This document shows positions 9,325-17,852 of a stretch of DNA of 64,000 nucleotides, in pieces (the first letter of the stretch is position 1; every line of letters begins with the position of its first letter). This DNA is from Aromatoleum tolulyticum (GTDB taxonomy: Bacteria > Pseudomonadota > Gammaproteobacteria > Burkholderiales > Rhodocyclaceae): NCBI RefSeq assembly GCF_900156155.1, contig NZ_FTMD01000001.1, positions 434,001 through 498,000 of the forward strand, read 5' to 3'. Below the pieces are notes generated by a model, which was not told where the DNA came from, searched no databases, and saw only the letters and a list, made by a program, of their open reading frames with translations. The position numbers and the translations under genes are program-made.

Positions 9325-9969
9325 CTACGGCAACGTGATGCGGAGCGTCTGGCCATCCACGCGGAACACGGCGACATGCACCTCGATGGCCTGCAGGTGC
9401 CATGCACCGACGGAATTGCCCTCACGCAGCAGCCGCACTTCGGGTAGCGAAGTCGCTCCTGGCGCCGCAACCGACAGGAAGCGTTCGCCGCCGCGCAGCT
9501 CAAGGCCGACCACGCTGAACGGCGGTTCGAGCACCTTGGGTTTCGCTGCCTCGGCGGTGCGGCGGGATACCGTCGCTGGTGGCGGCGCCTTCTTCAGGCG
9601 CGCTTCGATCGCGCCCACGCGAACCTGCAGTGCCTGAAGGTCTTCGCCGCGGGCATCCGCCGCCTGTACCTGTTCGACGTGCGACAGCCGCTCCTCGAGG
9701 GCCTGGCGGGCGGCGTCGAAGTCCGTCTGGGTGATAGGCTTGGGCTGGTGCTTGACCGCTTCGGCCTGCTGTTCGAGGTCGCCGACGCGCGTGGCGAGTG
9801 CCTGGACATGGGCGTCCTGGGCGCTGGTGTGGCTTTGCTCGGTCAGGCGCGACAGTCCGACACTGTTGACGATGGTCAGAGCGCTGACGAGCAGCAGCCA
9901 GACGCCTGCGGCGATCCTGAGCCAGCGCGTGCGGTCGTTGCTGGCGGGAGGGATCTGAGGGATGTTCAT
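9325..9969 (-). CDS. Membrane-anchored coiled-coil ICE protein
   Basis: A 214-residue protein with one membrane segment near residues 18-40 (RIAAGVWLLLVSALTIVN), followed by about 100 residues rich in E, Q, A and L in a coiled-coil pattern. The C-terminal domain of about 60 residues ends VFRVDGQTLRITLP. It occupies the position between PilL2 and TIGR03759 that in related ICEs holds a conserved hypothetical protein. A PilP/PilO-like scaffold role is possible but not shown. The start at 9969 overlaps the pilL2 stop (ATGA). Confidence 0.8.
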   Translation of the reverse strand: MNIPQIPPASNDRTRWLRIAAGVWLLLVSALTIVNSVGLSRLTEQSHTSAQDAHVQALATRVGDLEQQAEAVKHQPKPITQTDFDAARQALEERLSHVEQVQAADARGEDLQALQVRVGAIEARLKKAPPPATVSRRTAEAAKPKVLEPPFSVVGLELRGGERFLSVAAPGATSLPEVRLLREGNSVGAWHLQAIEVHVAVFRVDGQTLRITLP

Positions 9970-10538
9970 GGCCGGACCTCCCGAGGCTCTGCGGCCTCGA
10001 CCCGATCTTGATCTGCGCCCGGAACGACGCCAGTCGGGACTGCGATCGAACTGGCGGAAGCGGGTGCCGCCTGGCGCAGGAAGCACACGTGGCGGGAGGC
10101 ATCGTCGACCGACAAAACCCATGCCGGGCCGGCGAGCACCAGCAGCGCGTCGCGCAGAGCCAGCGGCCCGAGACGCAGATGCGCTGCGGGCAACGGAAGC
10201 GCATACAGGGCCGTGGCATCCGCAGCGTCACAAAGGCGATAGCCCGTTCGGCGGAGGACGTGACGCATGGCGTCGCCCACGCTCGCGTCGAAGGTGGGTG
10301 GAATCGCGACCTCGACGACCTGCTCCATCAGGTCACGCTGAGCCGGTTCCGGCACCAGCTCGACCAGGGTGTAGCGCCCCTGGCGGACGACGGGAACGAG
10401 TTCCGGCGTCTGCTCAGGCACAGCCTCGACCGGCGAAAGGCTTCCGGGTTCAGAGGGGGCCGGAATCGTCGTGCAGCCGGACAGCAATCCGCCGAGCACG
10501 AAAAGCGCACAAAGTAGTCGGGCAGAAGATGATGGCAT
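9966..10538 (-). CDS. PFGI-1 class ICE type IV pilus protein PilL2 (lipoprotein)
   Basis: A 190-residue lipoprotein: the N-terminus MPSSSARLLCALFVLGGLL is followed by a lipobox ending SGC. The central part (QGRYTLVELVPEPAQRDLM, then AVGDAMRHVLRRTGYRL-like residues) matches the PilL N-terminal domain found in ICEs that use a type IV pilus in mating. It is the first gene of the transfer operon running to TIGR03747. The 219-base gap upstream is closed by the helicase terminator at 10715-10742, so a promoter must lie in 10539-10714, but no convincing one was identified. Confidence 0.85.
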   Translation of the reverse strand: MPSSSARLLCALFVLGGLLSGCTTIPAPSEPGSLSPVEAVPEQTPELVPVVRQGRYTLVELVPEPAQRDLMEQVVEVAIPPTFDASVGDAMRHVLRRTGYRLCDAADATALYALPLPAAHLRLGPLALRDALLVLAGPAWVLSVDDASRHVCFLRQAAPASASSIAVPTGVVPGADQDRVEAAEPREVRP

Positions 10539-10714
10539 GTGGCAACCCTTGGCGACGAGATGCCATCACCATTGCAGAAAGGTGCCGTGCAGGCAGCCGG
10601 GAATCGGGCATTGACCGTTCCCCAATTCCGAGGAGGTGCCATGCGCCCCAGGCGTGCGACATCCGCCGGATCGAGAACTTCGGGACAAGGAACGGAAACA
10701 GCGCCAGCTTCGCT

Positions 10715-10742
10715 GAAAAGAAGCGGCCCCCGAAGGGGCCGC
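10715..10742 (-). terminator. Rho-independent terminator after the helicase gene
   Basis: The perfect 8-bp stem GCGGCCCC/GGGGCCGC with a CGAA loop (10723-10742) is followed on the minus strand by TTCTTTTC. It lies 16 bases past the helicase stop and separates that transcription unit from the pilL2 operon. Confidence 0.8.
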
Positions 10743-10757
10743 CAAGTCCAGCAACTC

Positions 10758-13028
10758 TCAATGCACCAACTGCCGTGCCAGCGCCACCTCCACCGAATCG
10801 CCATCCTGGTTCAGGACATCGAGCCCCGATTCAGGTACGTCGCCCGAGGTGGATTGCGAGACCATGATCTTCCTGGCCATCAGCCCCAGGCAAGTCATCT
10901 GCGAGGAACTGGCGTAGCCGAGATAGATCACGCGCACCGGTTGCTTCTGGCCGATGCGCCATGAGCGCCGCGCCGCCTGCTGCAGCGAATACACGTTGTA
11001 GCCCGATTGCATGAAAACGATGGTCGGGAATTCCAGCAGGTCCAGCCCGGTTTTGACCAGCTCGGGATTGGTGATGAGCACGTTGATGCCGCGGTCCAAC
11101 TGCTCGGCGATCCAGTCCTCGCGGCGGGAGGCATCCACGCTTGCGCGCAGCACCGCCACCTTGAAGCCCTCCTGCTCCAGCAGCACCTTCAGGCGCGACG
11201 TGGTGTCGCGCGTGCCGGTGTAGACCGAATAGACCAGAGTCTTGCGACCTTCCGCTTTCTCCTGCTTGCATATCTCGATCAGCTCGCGCTCCTTGGGCAT
11301 CACCTCCAGCTCGTTGAACTGAGCCGGGACGAATTCCAGGGTGTTGCGCGTGCGCGGATGCACCACGGTTTCCGACCGGAAGCAGCAATCCGGCCAGGCC
11401 AGCAGCACGTTGAGGACCACGCCGAGCAGTGTCGTGTCGCGTTTGGCCAGGGCCTGCTTCAGCTCCTGGGTCAGTCGACCCGCCAGATCGCGGTAGGCTG
11501 CGGCCTGCGCCGTATCCATCGCGACTTCGCGGAACTCCTCGTCGTAGGGCGGCAACACGTTGCCACCGATGTCCTTGAGCTTGAGGAAGACGGTGAACGG
11601 CAGGACGCAACGCAGCACGCCCTTGGGACCGAAACCCGGCGCCTTGACCGTGCGCACCGACACCTTGGTGCCCTTGGCCGTCTTGTGCGCCGTGCCCGTG
11701 CTCTCCGAATAGATGTCCTTGAGCACGCCGTGATCGCGCATGAACGCCATCGCGGCCGAGGTCATGCTGCCGCTCTTGGTCGGGCGGTAGCCGTCTTCGA
11801 TCATCCGCCCGGGCAGGGCTCGGAACAGCAGATGGAACAGGTCGTCGCCGTAGCCGCCCATCAGCGTGCCGGTGAGCAGCAAGGTCTTGCGCGACTTCGC
11901 TGCGAGCACGCCCATGGCCTGGCCCTGAGCGGAACCGCCGTTCTTGTACTCGTGTGCCTCGTCGGCGATGAGCAGGTCGAACGTGCCCTGGGGCAGATAG
12001 CGCTTGATGTACTCGGACGGCTGGTAGCCGCCCTCGCCAAAACCAAACTCCATGTTCGCCATCGCGCGCTCCATGCGGTGCGCCTGGCGATCCGAGAAGA
12101 CCAACTCACCCCGGTCGTCCATCAGGTTGATGAACTCGTGGATGTTGTCGCCGAGCATCGACGCAAGGAACGCATCGCCGAACTTCTGCATCAGCTTCTG
12201 CGCGGTGACTTCCCCGATGGTCGGGATGCGCTTCAAGGCTTTGAGCACGGACGAGGACTGGTCGCTGGCGGACAGGCTCCTCGGGCGGATCAGCGTCCAC
12301 AGCGGTGCGGCGCACTGGCTGCACTTGCGGCGGTACTCCTCGGCTTCCAGCTCGACCGGGTTGGCCGGCTCGCCGTCGAGGTCGGCAATGACATGGCCGC
12401 AGTCCGGGCACGCCCCCACGTCGCCGTGGCGTGTGCGGTGGAGGGTGAAGACAGGTTTCCAGTGGAACCCCATCCGCATCCGCACGCGGCCCAGGACGAA
12501 GAACTCCTGGCCGCTCGCCGGCACGCCCAACTGCTCGCGGAGCTTCAGCAGCTTGAGCAAGGTGTCCGGGCCGTTGAGCACCCAGACCTTGGCGCCGGCC
12601 ACCGTCTCCTGGATTTCGCGCCGCCACTTGTAGACCAGGTGAGGTGGCGAGAGCACCAAGGTGCGGCGGTAGCCTTCGGCGTTGAGCACGGCGGCCGTCG
12701 CGATGCCGACGGTCGTCTTGCCGCATCCCATCTCGCCATTGACGATCGCGGCGCGTTCGCCGCGGTCAACCAACAGCTCGGTGACGGCATGGACTACATC
12801 GGCTTGCGCCTGGAACAGCTTGCGCTTGAGACTGGCGAGGACGATCTGCCGATGCGACCGTGCCTGTCCGGCGTAGACCGGGGGATTGGCTCGGTTGAGC
12901 GAGTCCAGCAGCTCGTCGCCGAATTCGGACACGAAATCCTGCAGACTGAGAGTGAGAGGAGAAGCGGACGATTCGAGCAGATCGCCCTGCACAGCGGTTT
13001 CGGGAGTGGTTTCGAGATCGAGGGACAT
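10758..13028 (-). CDS. SNF2-like DEAH helicase of ICE backbone
   Basis: A 756-residue superfamily 2 ATPase: Walker A GEMGCGKTT at residues 98-106, DEAH at 356-359, and a C-terminal helicase domain with motif VI-like QAARRSWRIGQKQPV. Between motif Ia and motif II lies a zinc-ribbon-like insertion, CPDC (207-210) and CSQC (236-239). The ATG at 13028 is preferred to an upstream one at 13058 because GGAG stands at proper spacing ahead of it. It is the last gene of a unit that also holds the methyltransferase and two small genes. Such helicase/methyltransferase pairs are common in ICE backbones and are not by themselves a restriction system. Confidence 0.87.
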   Translation of the reverse strand: MSLDLETTPETAVQGDLLESSASPLTLSLQDFVSEFGDELLDSLNRANPPVYAGQARSHRQIVLASLKRKLFQAQADVVHAVTELLVDRGERAAIVNGEMGCGKTTVGIATAAVLNAEGYRRTLVLSPPHLVYKWRREIQETVAGAKVWVLNGPDTLLKLLKLREQLGVPASGQEFFVLGRVRMRMGFHWKPVFTLHRTRHGDVGACPDCGHVIADLDGEPANPVELEAEEYRRKCSQCAAPLWTLIRPRSLSASDQSSSVLKALKRIPTIGEVTAQKLMQKFGDAFLASMLGDNIHEFINLMDDRGELVFSDRQAHRMERAMANMEFGFGEGGYQPSEYIKRYLPQGTFDLLIADEAHEYKNGGSAQGQAMGVLAAKSRKTLLLTGTLMGGYGDDLFHLLFRALPGRMIEDGYRPTKSGSMTSAAMAFMRDHGVLKDIYSESTGTAHKTAKGTKVSVRTVKAPGFGPKGVLRCVLPFTVFLKLKDIGGNVLPPYDEEFREVAMDTAQAAAYRDLAGRLTQELKQALAKRDTTLLGVVLNVLLAWPDCCFRSETVVHPRTRNTLEFVPAQFNELEVMPKERELIEICKQEKAEGRKTLVYSVYTGTRDTTSRLKVLLEQEGFKVAVLRASVDASRREDWIAEQLDRGINVLITNPELVKTGLDLLEFPTIVFMQSGYNVYSLQQAARRSWRIGQKQPVRVIYLGYASSSQMTCLGLMARKIMVSQSTSGDVPESGLDVLNQDGDSVEVALARQLVH

Positions 13029-13127
13029 GGTGATGCTCCAAAGTAATGGGGCATGCACCTCCCCCTGCAGGGCGATGGCATGCCCCGGGGTGGGGAGAAT
13101 GGAACGGCGCGGGGCCGTCGAGAAGGA

Positions 13128-13433
13128 TCAGTACTCGCTGGGCAACAGCAGCGTCGTGACGCTGCGATCCCATTCGGTGATGATCCAGAGCTTCAGATCG
13201 GGCGCGACCTGGTAGGACGAGAACAAACGATCTTCGCCGGATTTCAGTGCGGCGTCGTTCTGCTGCCTGTCACCTTCGTCGAGATCGCCCCAATCGCCGC
13301 TGAGATGGCGACGCAGGTACGGAGACGGATTGAGCCGGCCCTGCTGGACCAATGCATCGATGCCGATGGTCATGACTACCTGACCGGGCGAGAAACGTGC
13401 TTGTGACGCGAGGTTGAGGACTGCGAGTGCCAT
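13128..13433 (-). CDS. Small conserved ICE protein, function unknown
   Basis: A 101-residue protein starting MALAVLNLASQARFSPGQVV, after an AAGGAGA ribosome binding site. It has no signal peptide, no membrane segment and no motif I can assign. It is acidic in the middle (DWGDLDEGDRQQND). Its place between methyltransferase and helicase is conserved in this ICE type, to my knowledge. A longer start at 13469 lacks a ribosome binding site. Confidence 0.7.
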   Translation of the reverse strand: MALAVLNLASQARFSPGQVVMTIGIDALVQQGRLNPSPYLRRHLSGDWGDLDEGDRQQNDAALKSGEDRLFSSYQVAPDLKLWIITEWDRSVTTLLLPSEY

Positions 13434-13456
13434 GGTGGGCTCTCCTTCTGGAAGAA

Positions 13457-13506
13457 GGGGCCACGGCACCCCATCGGGGCGACATGACCCCGGTGGGTGG
13501 ATGAAA
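13457..13506 (-). promoter_or_regulatory. GC-hairpin 5' leader upstream of the small gene at 13433
   Basis: Minus-strand sequence begins TTTCATCCACCC and continues through CCGGGG and GCCCC blocks able to form stems, ending about 23 bases ahead of the start codon. It is one instance of a leader type repeated before many genes of this cluster. Confidence 0.45.
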
Positions 13507-13534
13507 GCGACGGCGAACCGTCAGGGAACAGCGA

Positions 13535-14644
13535 TCAGCGGATGGTCAGCACATCTCCCCGTGTCGGGGAACCTGGCGTCATGTCCCAGGCGCGGATGAC
13601 CGGCACGAACTTGTCGGTGAGGATGCGCGTCTCGGCCACGGAGCCGTCGTCGCGTTCGGTGTATTCCGTCTGGAGAGTCTTCTCCTTGTGGGTATCACCT
13701 TTGACGACGAGCACGCGCCCGGTCCTGGACCTCACCACGCCAGAGATCGCGCCCGCGGCCAGGGCCAGGGCGAGATGCCAATGCGACAAGGCCCGTGCCG
13801 GAGGGCGCAGCGCCTGCTGCGCGGCACCGAGGTGCGTATCGAGTGCCGGCCAGAGCCCTTGCAGCCGGCCGACCTCGTCGGCGAACTGCTCGGGTTCCAT
13901 CGTCACGCGATAGAAGTGCTCCGGTTCGGCCGGGCTGATGGGGACCGAGTACGGCAGGAACGGCCATTCCAGCGGCAGTTCCTCGGCTTCGGCGTCGCCT
14001 TGCCCGATCTGTAGCAGCAGACCGCGCGTGGCCTTGACCGAATCCGATGCCTGGTCGCGCTGGCGAACCCTGCGACCGAAGACCACCACCTGCTTGAACT
14101 GCGTCTCCACCGCACGGTAGATGCGCAGATCGGCGAAGTGGCGCGTCAGCCATCCGACCAGTTCGGCATCGAGCACGTAGGACGGCACGATGAAGACCAG
14201 CACGCCGCCGTACTGCAGCAGCGGCAGCGCACGCTGATAGAACAGCTTCTCCAGCCTGGCCCGACCCTGGCCCTGGTAGCCGATGTTCCCGTTGGCGTCC
14301 TTGCTCAGGTCGCCATAGGGCGGGTTGAGCCACAGCAGGCCAAAGGTCTGGCGCGAGATCAGCGTGTCCATCAGGTCGCCATGGATGCAGCGATCGACGA
14401 GTCCGCGTGCGTGTGCGGCGCGTTCGTCGTCGTACTCGACGGCGAAAGCCTTGACCTGCTCGCGCCCGAGGGCGTGAGCGACTTCGGCAATCGCCACGCC
14501 TTCGCCGGCGCAGGGATCGAGAATGCACATCGGCCCGTCAGAAGGGGCCAGCGCAGTGAGCGCTCTTTCGAGCGTGGGCTCGTCCGTGGGGAAATACCCG
14601 TTCTTAACGAAATTGCGGGCGAGCCGCGGAAACATGAGTGCCAT
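13535..14644 (-). CDS. Class I SAM-dependent N6-adenine-type methyltransferase (DUF6094-like)
   Basis: A 369-residue protein with SAM-binding DPCAGEG at 43-49 and catalytic NPPY at 107-110, the order of gamma-class DNA adenine methyltransferases. The start at 14644 follows CAGGAGA. A C-terminal region of about 150 residues is ICE-specific. It lacks a neighbouring restriction subunit. It is followed by a small unknown gene and the DEAH helicase, so protection of the element during transfer, or modification of the host, are only guesses. Confidence 0.83.
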   Translation of the reverse strand: MALMFPRLARNFVKNGYFPTDEPTLERALTALAPSDGPMCILDPCAGEGVAIAEVAHALGREQVKAFAVEYDDERAAHARGLVDRCIHGDLMDTLISRQTFGLLWLNPPYGDLSKDANGNIGYQGQGRARLEKLFYQRALPLLQYGGVLVFIVPSYVLDAELVGWLTRHFADLRIYRAVETQFKQVVVFGRRVRQRDQASDSVKATRGLLLQIGQGDAEAEELPLEWPFLPYSVPISPAEPEHFYRVTMEPEQFADEVGRLQGLWPALDTHLGAAQQALRPPARALSHWHLALALAAGAISGVVRSRTGRVLVVKGDTHKEKTLQTEYTERDDGSVAETRILTDKFVPVIRAWDMTPGSPTRGDVLTIR

Positions 14645-14710
14645 GGGATTCTCCTGAAGGCGGGAATGAAGGAAAGCGGACATGCGGGGCATGCCCGATG
14701 GGGAAGCGTC

Positions 14711-15367
14711 TCAAGCCACCGTTTCGAGCGGCAGCGCTGAGACAGGCTCGGGCCGAGGCGTCTCAGCGGCGAGCACCCCACTGCGGATCAAGCCGCCCAG
14801 GGTCTGGGTCAGCACCGGCACGTCGATGGCGAGTCGGTGGCCTTCCAGTGGGCCGAGGGCGAACGGCAGGCGGGTCAGCATCGACTTCGCCTGCAGCAGC
14901 TCCAGCACGAGGTCGCGCCAGTGATCGAGCAGCGGCAGCGGGCAGGTGTCGCGCACCAGCAACCACAGCCGGTCGAGCCGGTGTGTGGAGTCGCGTGGCA
15001 GAAGCGCCAGCGCGCTGGCGTTGGCCTTATCGGGACGCACGCAACGGCGGTCGAACAGCCACACGTTGGAAAGCGAGCCGAACAGCGTGCGCCGGTAGGC
15101 GCGCGCGCTGCGCTTTTCCAGATTCTCGACGTTGCCGACGAAAACCGGGACGCTGCCGCCTTGCTCGGTGATGAGATGGAACTGGTCCAGTCCCTGTTCA
15201 TCCCGTCCCAGGGTCAGGCGAGCGAGGAATTCCTGAACCGCGGTGTCGCGCGCCCAGATGGAGAGAAAGACCAGGTTGCCGTTCTCGTTACCGATGCAGC
15301 CGTCGGCCATGAGGTCGGGGCATTCATCGATGCGATACAGCGTCTTGGAGGGATGTGTGACAGGCAT
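14711..15367 (-). CDS. Conserved ICE protein of unknown function
   Basis: A 218-residue protein starting MPVTHPSKTLYRIDECPDLM. No catalytic motif, membrane segment or signal peptide is seen; it looks like a mixed alpha/beta cytosolic protein. It is the first gene of the unit 15367-10758 and is preceded by a GC-hairpin leader and, 106 bases upstream of its start, by copy 1 of the three-hairpin element. An upstream in-frame start at 15418 would lie inside the leader and is rejected. Confidence 0.75.
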   Translation of the reverse strand: MPVTHPSKTLYRIDECPDLMADGCIGNENGNLVFLSIWARDTAVQEFLARLTLGRDEQGLDQFHLITEQGGSVPVFVGNVENLEKRSARAYRRTLFGSLSNVWLFDRRCVRPDKANASALALLPRDSTHRLDRLWLLVRDTCPLPLLDHWRDLVLELLQAKSMLTRLPFALGPLEGHRLAIDVPVLTQTLGGLIRSGVLAAETPRPEPVSALPLETVA

Positions 15368-15391
15368 GGTGTTGTCCTCGAAGGAATCGGA

Positions 15392-15437
15392 GGCAGCACG
15401 GCCCGCCGGGGCACTCACTGCCCCAAGGGGTGGAAAA
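15392..15437 (-). promoter_or_regulatory. GC-hairpin 5' leader of the gene at 15367
   Basis: On the minus strand it reads CTTTTTCCACCCCTTGGGGC, then a GTGAGTGCCCCGGCGGGC segment. CCCCTTGGGG is a self-complementary block, and GGGGC/GCCCC can form a stem. It lies between copy 1 of the three-hairpin element and the start codon. Confidence 0.45.
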
Positions 15438-15473
15438 AGCGCCGCAAGCGGCTTGGCAAAGAAGGACGACCTA

Positions 15474-15540
15474 CGCGTCGCAACGCGCCGTAGCCTTGAA
15501 GGTTTTGGCTACCTGGGCATGCTGTCGGCTTCGCCGACGG
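15474..15540 (-). repeat. Three-hairpin element, copy 1
   Basis: In plus-strand order it has hairpin 1 CGCGT-CGCA-ACGCG (15474-15487), hairpin 2 GTAGCC/GGCTAC around an 11-base loop (15490-15512), spacer CTGGGCATG, and hairpin 3 CTGTCGGC-TTC-GCCGACGG (15522-15540). It lies after the DUF932 terminator and 106 bases upstream of the gene starting at 15367. No gene is supported in the rest of 15368-15687. Confidence 0.75.
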
Positions 15541-15640
15541 ACATGGGCATAGCCTGCCTCATTGCCGAGCGGGACGTGAGCGACAAACCGCTGCGCGCAC
15601 TGCTCACGTTGATCGGCCCTCGCGCATTCGGGCACCTCGA

Positions 15641-15680
15641 CAAAGAAGAAGCGGATCATGCCGCGATGGGCACGATCCGC
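15641..15680 (-). terminator. Terminator after the DUF932 gene
   Basis: GCGGATC (15651-15657) pairs with GATCCGC (15674-15680). On the minus strand the stem is followed by TTCTTCTTTG. It lies 7 bases past the DUF932 stop. Confidence 0.65.
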
Positions 15681-15687
15681 TTGGAGG

Positions 15688-16515
15688 TCAGGCTTTCAGC
15701 TTACGCAGGCCTTCCGCGAGCAGCCAGAGTGCCCGGTTGAGCCGGACGTTCTGGTCGATGCCCTGGACAGGCCGTGTGCGCTGCTGGCGCCCGTTGGCAG
15801 TGCGGCCGGTCAGACCGCCTTTGACGAGGTTCTCCTGGATGCGGTTGAACGTGGACCACAAATCCGCGTGGTTGTCGTCGAAACGACGGGGGCGCAGGAT
15901 CTGGCCTTCCGTGATCGGCACGGTCTTGCCGGGTTCGTCGTACTTGAGGACCAGGGCCGATCTGGCGAAGACCTCGGCCTCGCCGTCGTCGAGCGTGATG
16001 GCACGCATGGCGTCGCGCGAGTCCTGCACCTGCTCGAAGCCATGCAGCACCTCGTAGGCACCCTCGATCACGTGATCGGTGACGTTGCCCTTGTGAGGCA
16101 CGCGCACGTCGGCGAAGGTGTCGCCGCACACCAGACCGTTCTGGCAGACGAAGCGGAACATGCCCGCCAGCATCTGGTAGCTGCTGGTGCCATCGTGCGA
16201 ATTGAGCAGGATGATCTCGTTGGCCTCGGCGCCGTTGATCTGGCTCGCATGGCGAAGGCGCAGCATGTGCTTGGTGTAGTCGCGGCGGTCCTCCTGGCGC
16301 ACGCGGGTCTGGCACACCATGAACGGCTGGAAGCCTTCCTTGCGCAGTTCGGTCAGCACTGCCGCCGTGGGGATGTAGCTGTACCGCTCGGAGCGGCTCT
16401 CGTGCGGGGTGTCCGCGAAGATGGACGGCGCTACGGTGCGAATCTGGTCATCGGACAGCGGATGATTCGACCGCAGCACCGGGGAGCGATAAGTGAAGCG
16501 GGATGCGAGTTGCAT
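15688..16515 (-). CDS. DUF932 family plasmid/ICE protein
   Basis: A 275-residue cytosolic protein, starting MQLASRFTYRSPVLRSNHPL, of the DUF932 family found on plasmids, phages and ICEs. Typical segments are the GMFRFVCQNGLVCGD block and the C-terminal RTRPVQGIDQNVRLNRALW. The function is unknown; a role in DNA protection or replication has been suggested for the family. The ATG at 16515 has AAGGAGA upstream and is preceded by a GC-hairpin leader. It is the last gene of the DUF3577-DUF3275-DUF932 unit. Confidence 0.88.
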   Translation of the reverse strand: MQLASRFTYRSPVLRSNHPLSDDQIRTVAPSIFADTPHESRSERYSYIPTAAVLTELRKEGFQPFMVCQTRVRQEDRRDYTKHMLRLRHASQINGAEANEIILLNSHDGTSSYQMLAGMFRFVCQNGLVCGDTFADVRVPHKGNVTDHVIEGAYEVLHGFEQVQDSRDAMRAITLDDGEAEVFARSALVLKYDEPGKTVPITEGQILRPRRFDDNHADLWSTFNRIQENLVKGGLTGRTANGRQQRTRPVQGIDQNVRLNRALWLLAEGLRKLKA

Positions 16516-16539
16516 GACGATCTCCTTGGATGAGAGACC

Positions 16540-16582
16540 GGAGCCCCGCCCCACCGGGGAGGAACCCCGGCGGGTGGTGGAA
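16540..16582 (-). promoter_or_regulatory. GC-hairpin 5' leader of DUF932
   Basis: The minus strand begins TTCCACCACCCGCCGGGG and ends GGGGCGGGGCTCC, with alternating C- and G-runs that can pair. It matches the consensus leader (TTCAACCACCC ... GGGCTCC) and sits 24 bases before the ATG. Confidence 0.5.
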
Positions 16583-16605
16583 CGTCGCTGGCGCGGCGTT
16601 GGGAA

Positions 16606-17214
16606 TCAGGCCTTGGCGAGATGCCAGTCCTGGGACAGCGGAGCGAACTCGTAGCCCAACACACCGAGACGGTCGCGCTGCTGACGCAGGACGCGGCGAT
16701 CGACGGTGGCATCGAGCTTGACGATCTCGCCCAGCGGCCAGAGCGCACCGAACAGCGCCGCGTCATCCGCGTTGGCCGAGGCCTCGGGGGATGCGGTCGG
16801 CTCGCTGCCGAACGGCGTGGTGTCGACCAGGGGATCGCGCGGGTTGCGTGGCTTCGCCTTCGGCTTGGCCTGGGGTACGGCCGGCGCGGGTGCCTGCGCT
16901 TCCTCGTCGATCGGATCGACTTCCTGCGGACTCAGCCGGCGGGCTTCGTCGCGGCTCAGAGCGTCGATGTTGGACAGCGTCATCCCGCCCAGAAGGGCGC
17001 GGATCTCGATGACCATGCGGCCGTTGGCGTTGTAGGTGGAGGGACGAATCTCGGCAATGGCGAAATCGCCCTCGTACTTGCCTTCGGCGTACTGGTCGAG
17101 CTCAGCGTTCTTCACGACGAACTCGCCGATGGAGGTCGCGAGGCGGCCGACGTTGAAATCGCCGTTGCGGCCGTGGATGGTCTTGATGGCCAGTTGGCCG
17201 GGGATGGTGATCAT
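16606..17214 (-). CDS. DUF3275 family protein
   Basis: A 202-residue protein starting MITIPGQLAIKTIHGRNGDF, the DUF3275 signature. The N-terminal 90 residues form the conserved domain (EFVVKNAELDQYAEGKYEGD). A proline/alanine-rich linker follows (about 115-140) and then a short C-terminal conserved block ending LSQDWHLAKA. It is cytosolic and of unknown function, and always sits next to DUF3577 and DUF932 in PFGI-1-like ICEs. The ATG at 17214 is preceded by GCAGGAGA. Confidence 0.88.
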   Translation of the reverse strand: MITIPGQLAIKTIHGRNGDFNVGRLATSIGEFVVKNAELDQYAEGKYEGDFAIAEIRPSTYNANGRMVIEIRALLGGMTLSNIDALSRDEARRLSPQEVDPIDEEAQAPAPAVPQAKPKAKPRNPRDPLVDTTPFGSEPTASPEASANADDAALFGALWPLGEIVKLDATVDRRVLRQQRDRLGVLGYEFAPLSQDWHLAKA

Positions 17215-17242
17215 GAAGGTCTCCTGCTGACGAAGAGAAGAC

Positions 17243-17265
17243 AAGGCCCCAGGGAACGGGGCCTT
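17243..17265 (-). terminator. Terminator or attenuator between DUF3577 and DUF3275
   Basis: AAGGCCCC (17243-17250) pairs perfectly with GGGGCCTT (17258-17265) around a 7-base loop, followed on the minus strand by TTGTCTTCTCTT. It sits 5 bases past the DUF3577 stop, so it either ends that message or tunes read-through into DUF3275 and DUF932. Confidence 0.65.
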
Positions 17266-17270
17266 GCGGA

Positions 17271-17825
17271 TCAGAACGGCTCGGCAGCGGCCAAAGCGGG
17301 GGCATCGGCGTCAGCATCGTCGGCAGCTTCGGCAGCGGGCCTGGAGGGCTCCGGTGTCGAGGCTTGCTGCGCGGCGGGCACCTCGGAAGCCTCGGGGACT
17401 TCCGGCTCGCGCGCGTCGGTCTCGATCGGCTTGGATTCGGCCTTGTAGACGAGCTTGCCGTCGACCTTGATCCAACTGACGAACAGCAGGCGTGCCTTGA
17501 GGCTCACACCCTGCTCGCCGGCACGCTTCCCCTTGGAATAGGTGAAGGTGTCGGTCCACAGGTCGCCCAGGCGGAAGCCGATCATCACTTTCTTCTCTGC
17601 CTCGACGGCGTCGATGCAGCGACGAACCAGGTGCTGCGCTTCCGAACCCGATACGCGCGTGTCGAAACGCACGTACGAGACGTCATCGCTGGGACCGTTC
17701 AGGGCCGCGATGTCGCAGGCCAGGAACGCATCGCCTTTCTTGGGCTTCACTTCGCGGATGCGATTGAGGTACCCGAGGCCGGTGATGTGCAGATCGAAGT
17801 AGGACTTTTCGGTGGAAGTAGTCAT
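17271..17825 (-). CDS. STY4534 / DUF3577 family ICE replication-associated protein
   Basis: A 184-residue protein starting MTTSTEKSYFDLHITGLGYL, typical of DUF3577 (STY4534 family). The N-terminal about 125 residues resemble a single-strand-binding-like OB domain (YVRFDTRVSGSEAQHLV), and the C-terminus is an acidic, alanine-rich tail like that of SSB proteins. A role in ICE replication is given by the family name; the detail is unknown. It is first in the unit that includes DUF3275 and DUF932. Copy 2 of the three-hairpin element lies 157 bases upstream. Confidence 0.88.
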   Translation of the reverse strand: MTTSTEKSYFDLHITGLGYLNRIREVKPKKGDAFLACDIAALNGPSDDVSYVRFDTRVSGSEAQHLVRRCIDAVEAEKKVMIGFRLGDLWTDTFTYSKGKRAGEQGVSLKARLLFVSWIKVDGKLVYKAESKPIETDAREPEVPEASEVPAAQQASTPEPSRPAAEAADDADADAPALAAAEPF

Positions 17826-17852
17826 GGTGAATCTCCTGAAGAACAAAGAGGC

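Noticed and set aside
11007-13046. 679-codon plus-strand open frame opposite the helicase
   Set aside because: Antisense shadow. The minus-strand frame carries Walker A, DEAH and motif VI, and the shadow has none.
13535-14644. Methyltransferase plus helicase as a restriction-modification or DISARM system
   Set aside because: The pair is part of the normal backbone of this ICE family. No nuclease or DISARM-specific partner is present.
15471-15659. 62-codon minus-strand open frame
   Set aside because: It coincides with copy 1 of the three-hairpin element and shows no ribosome binding site or family resemblance.
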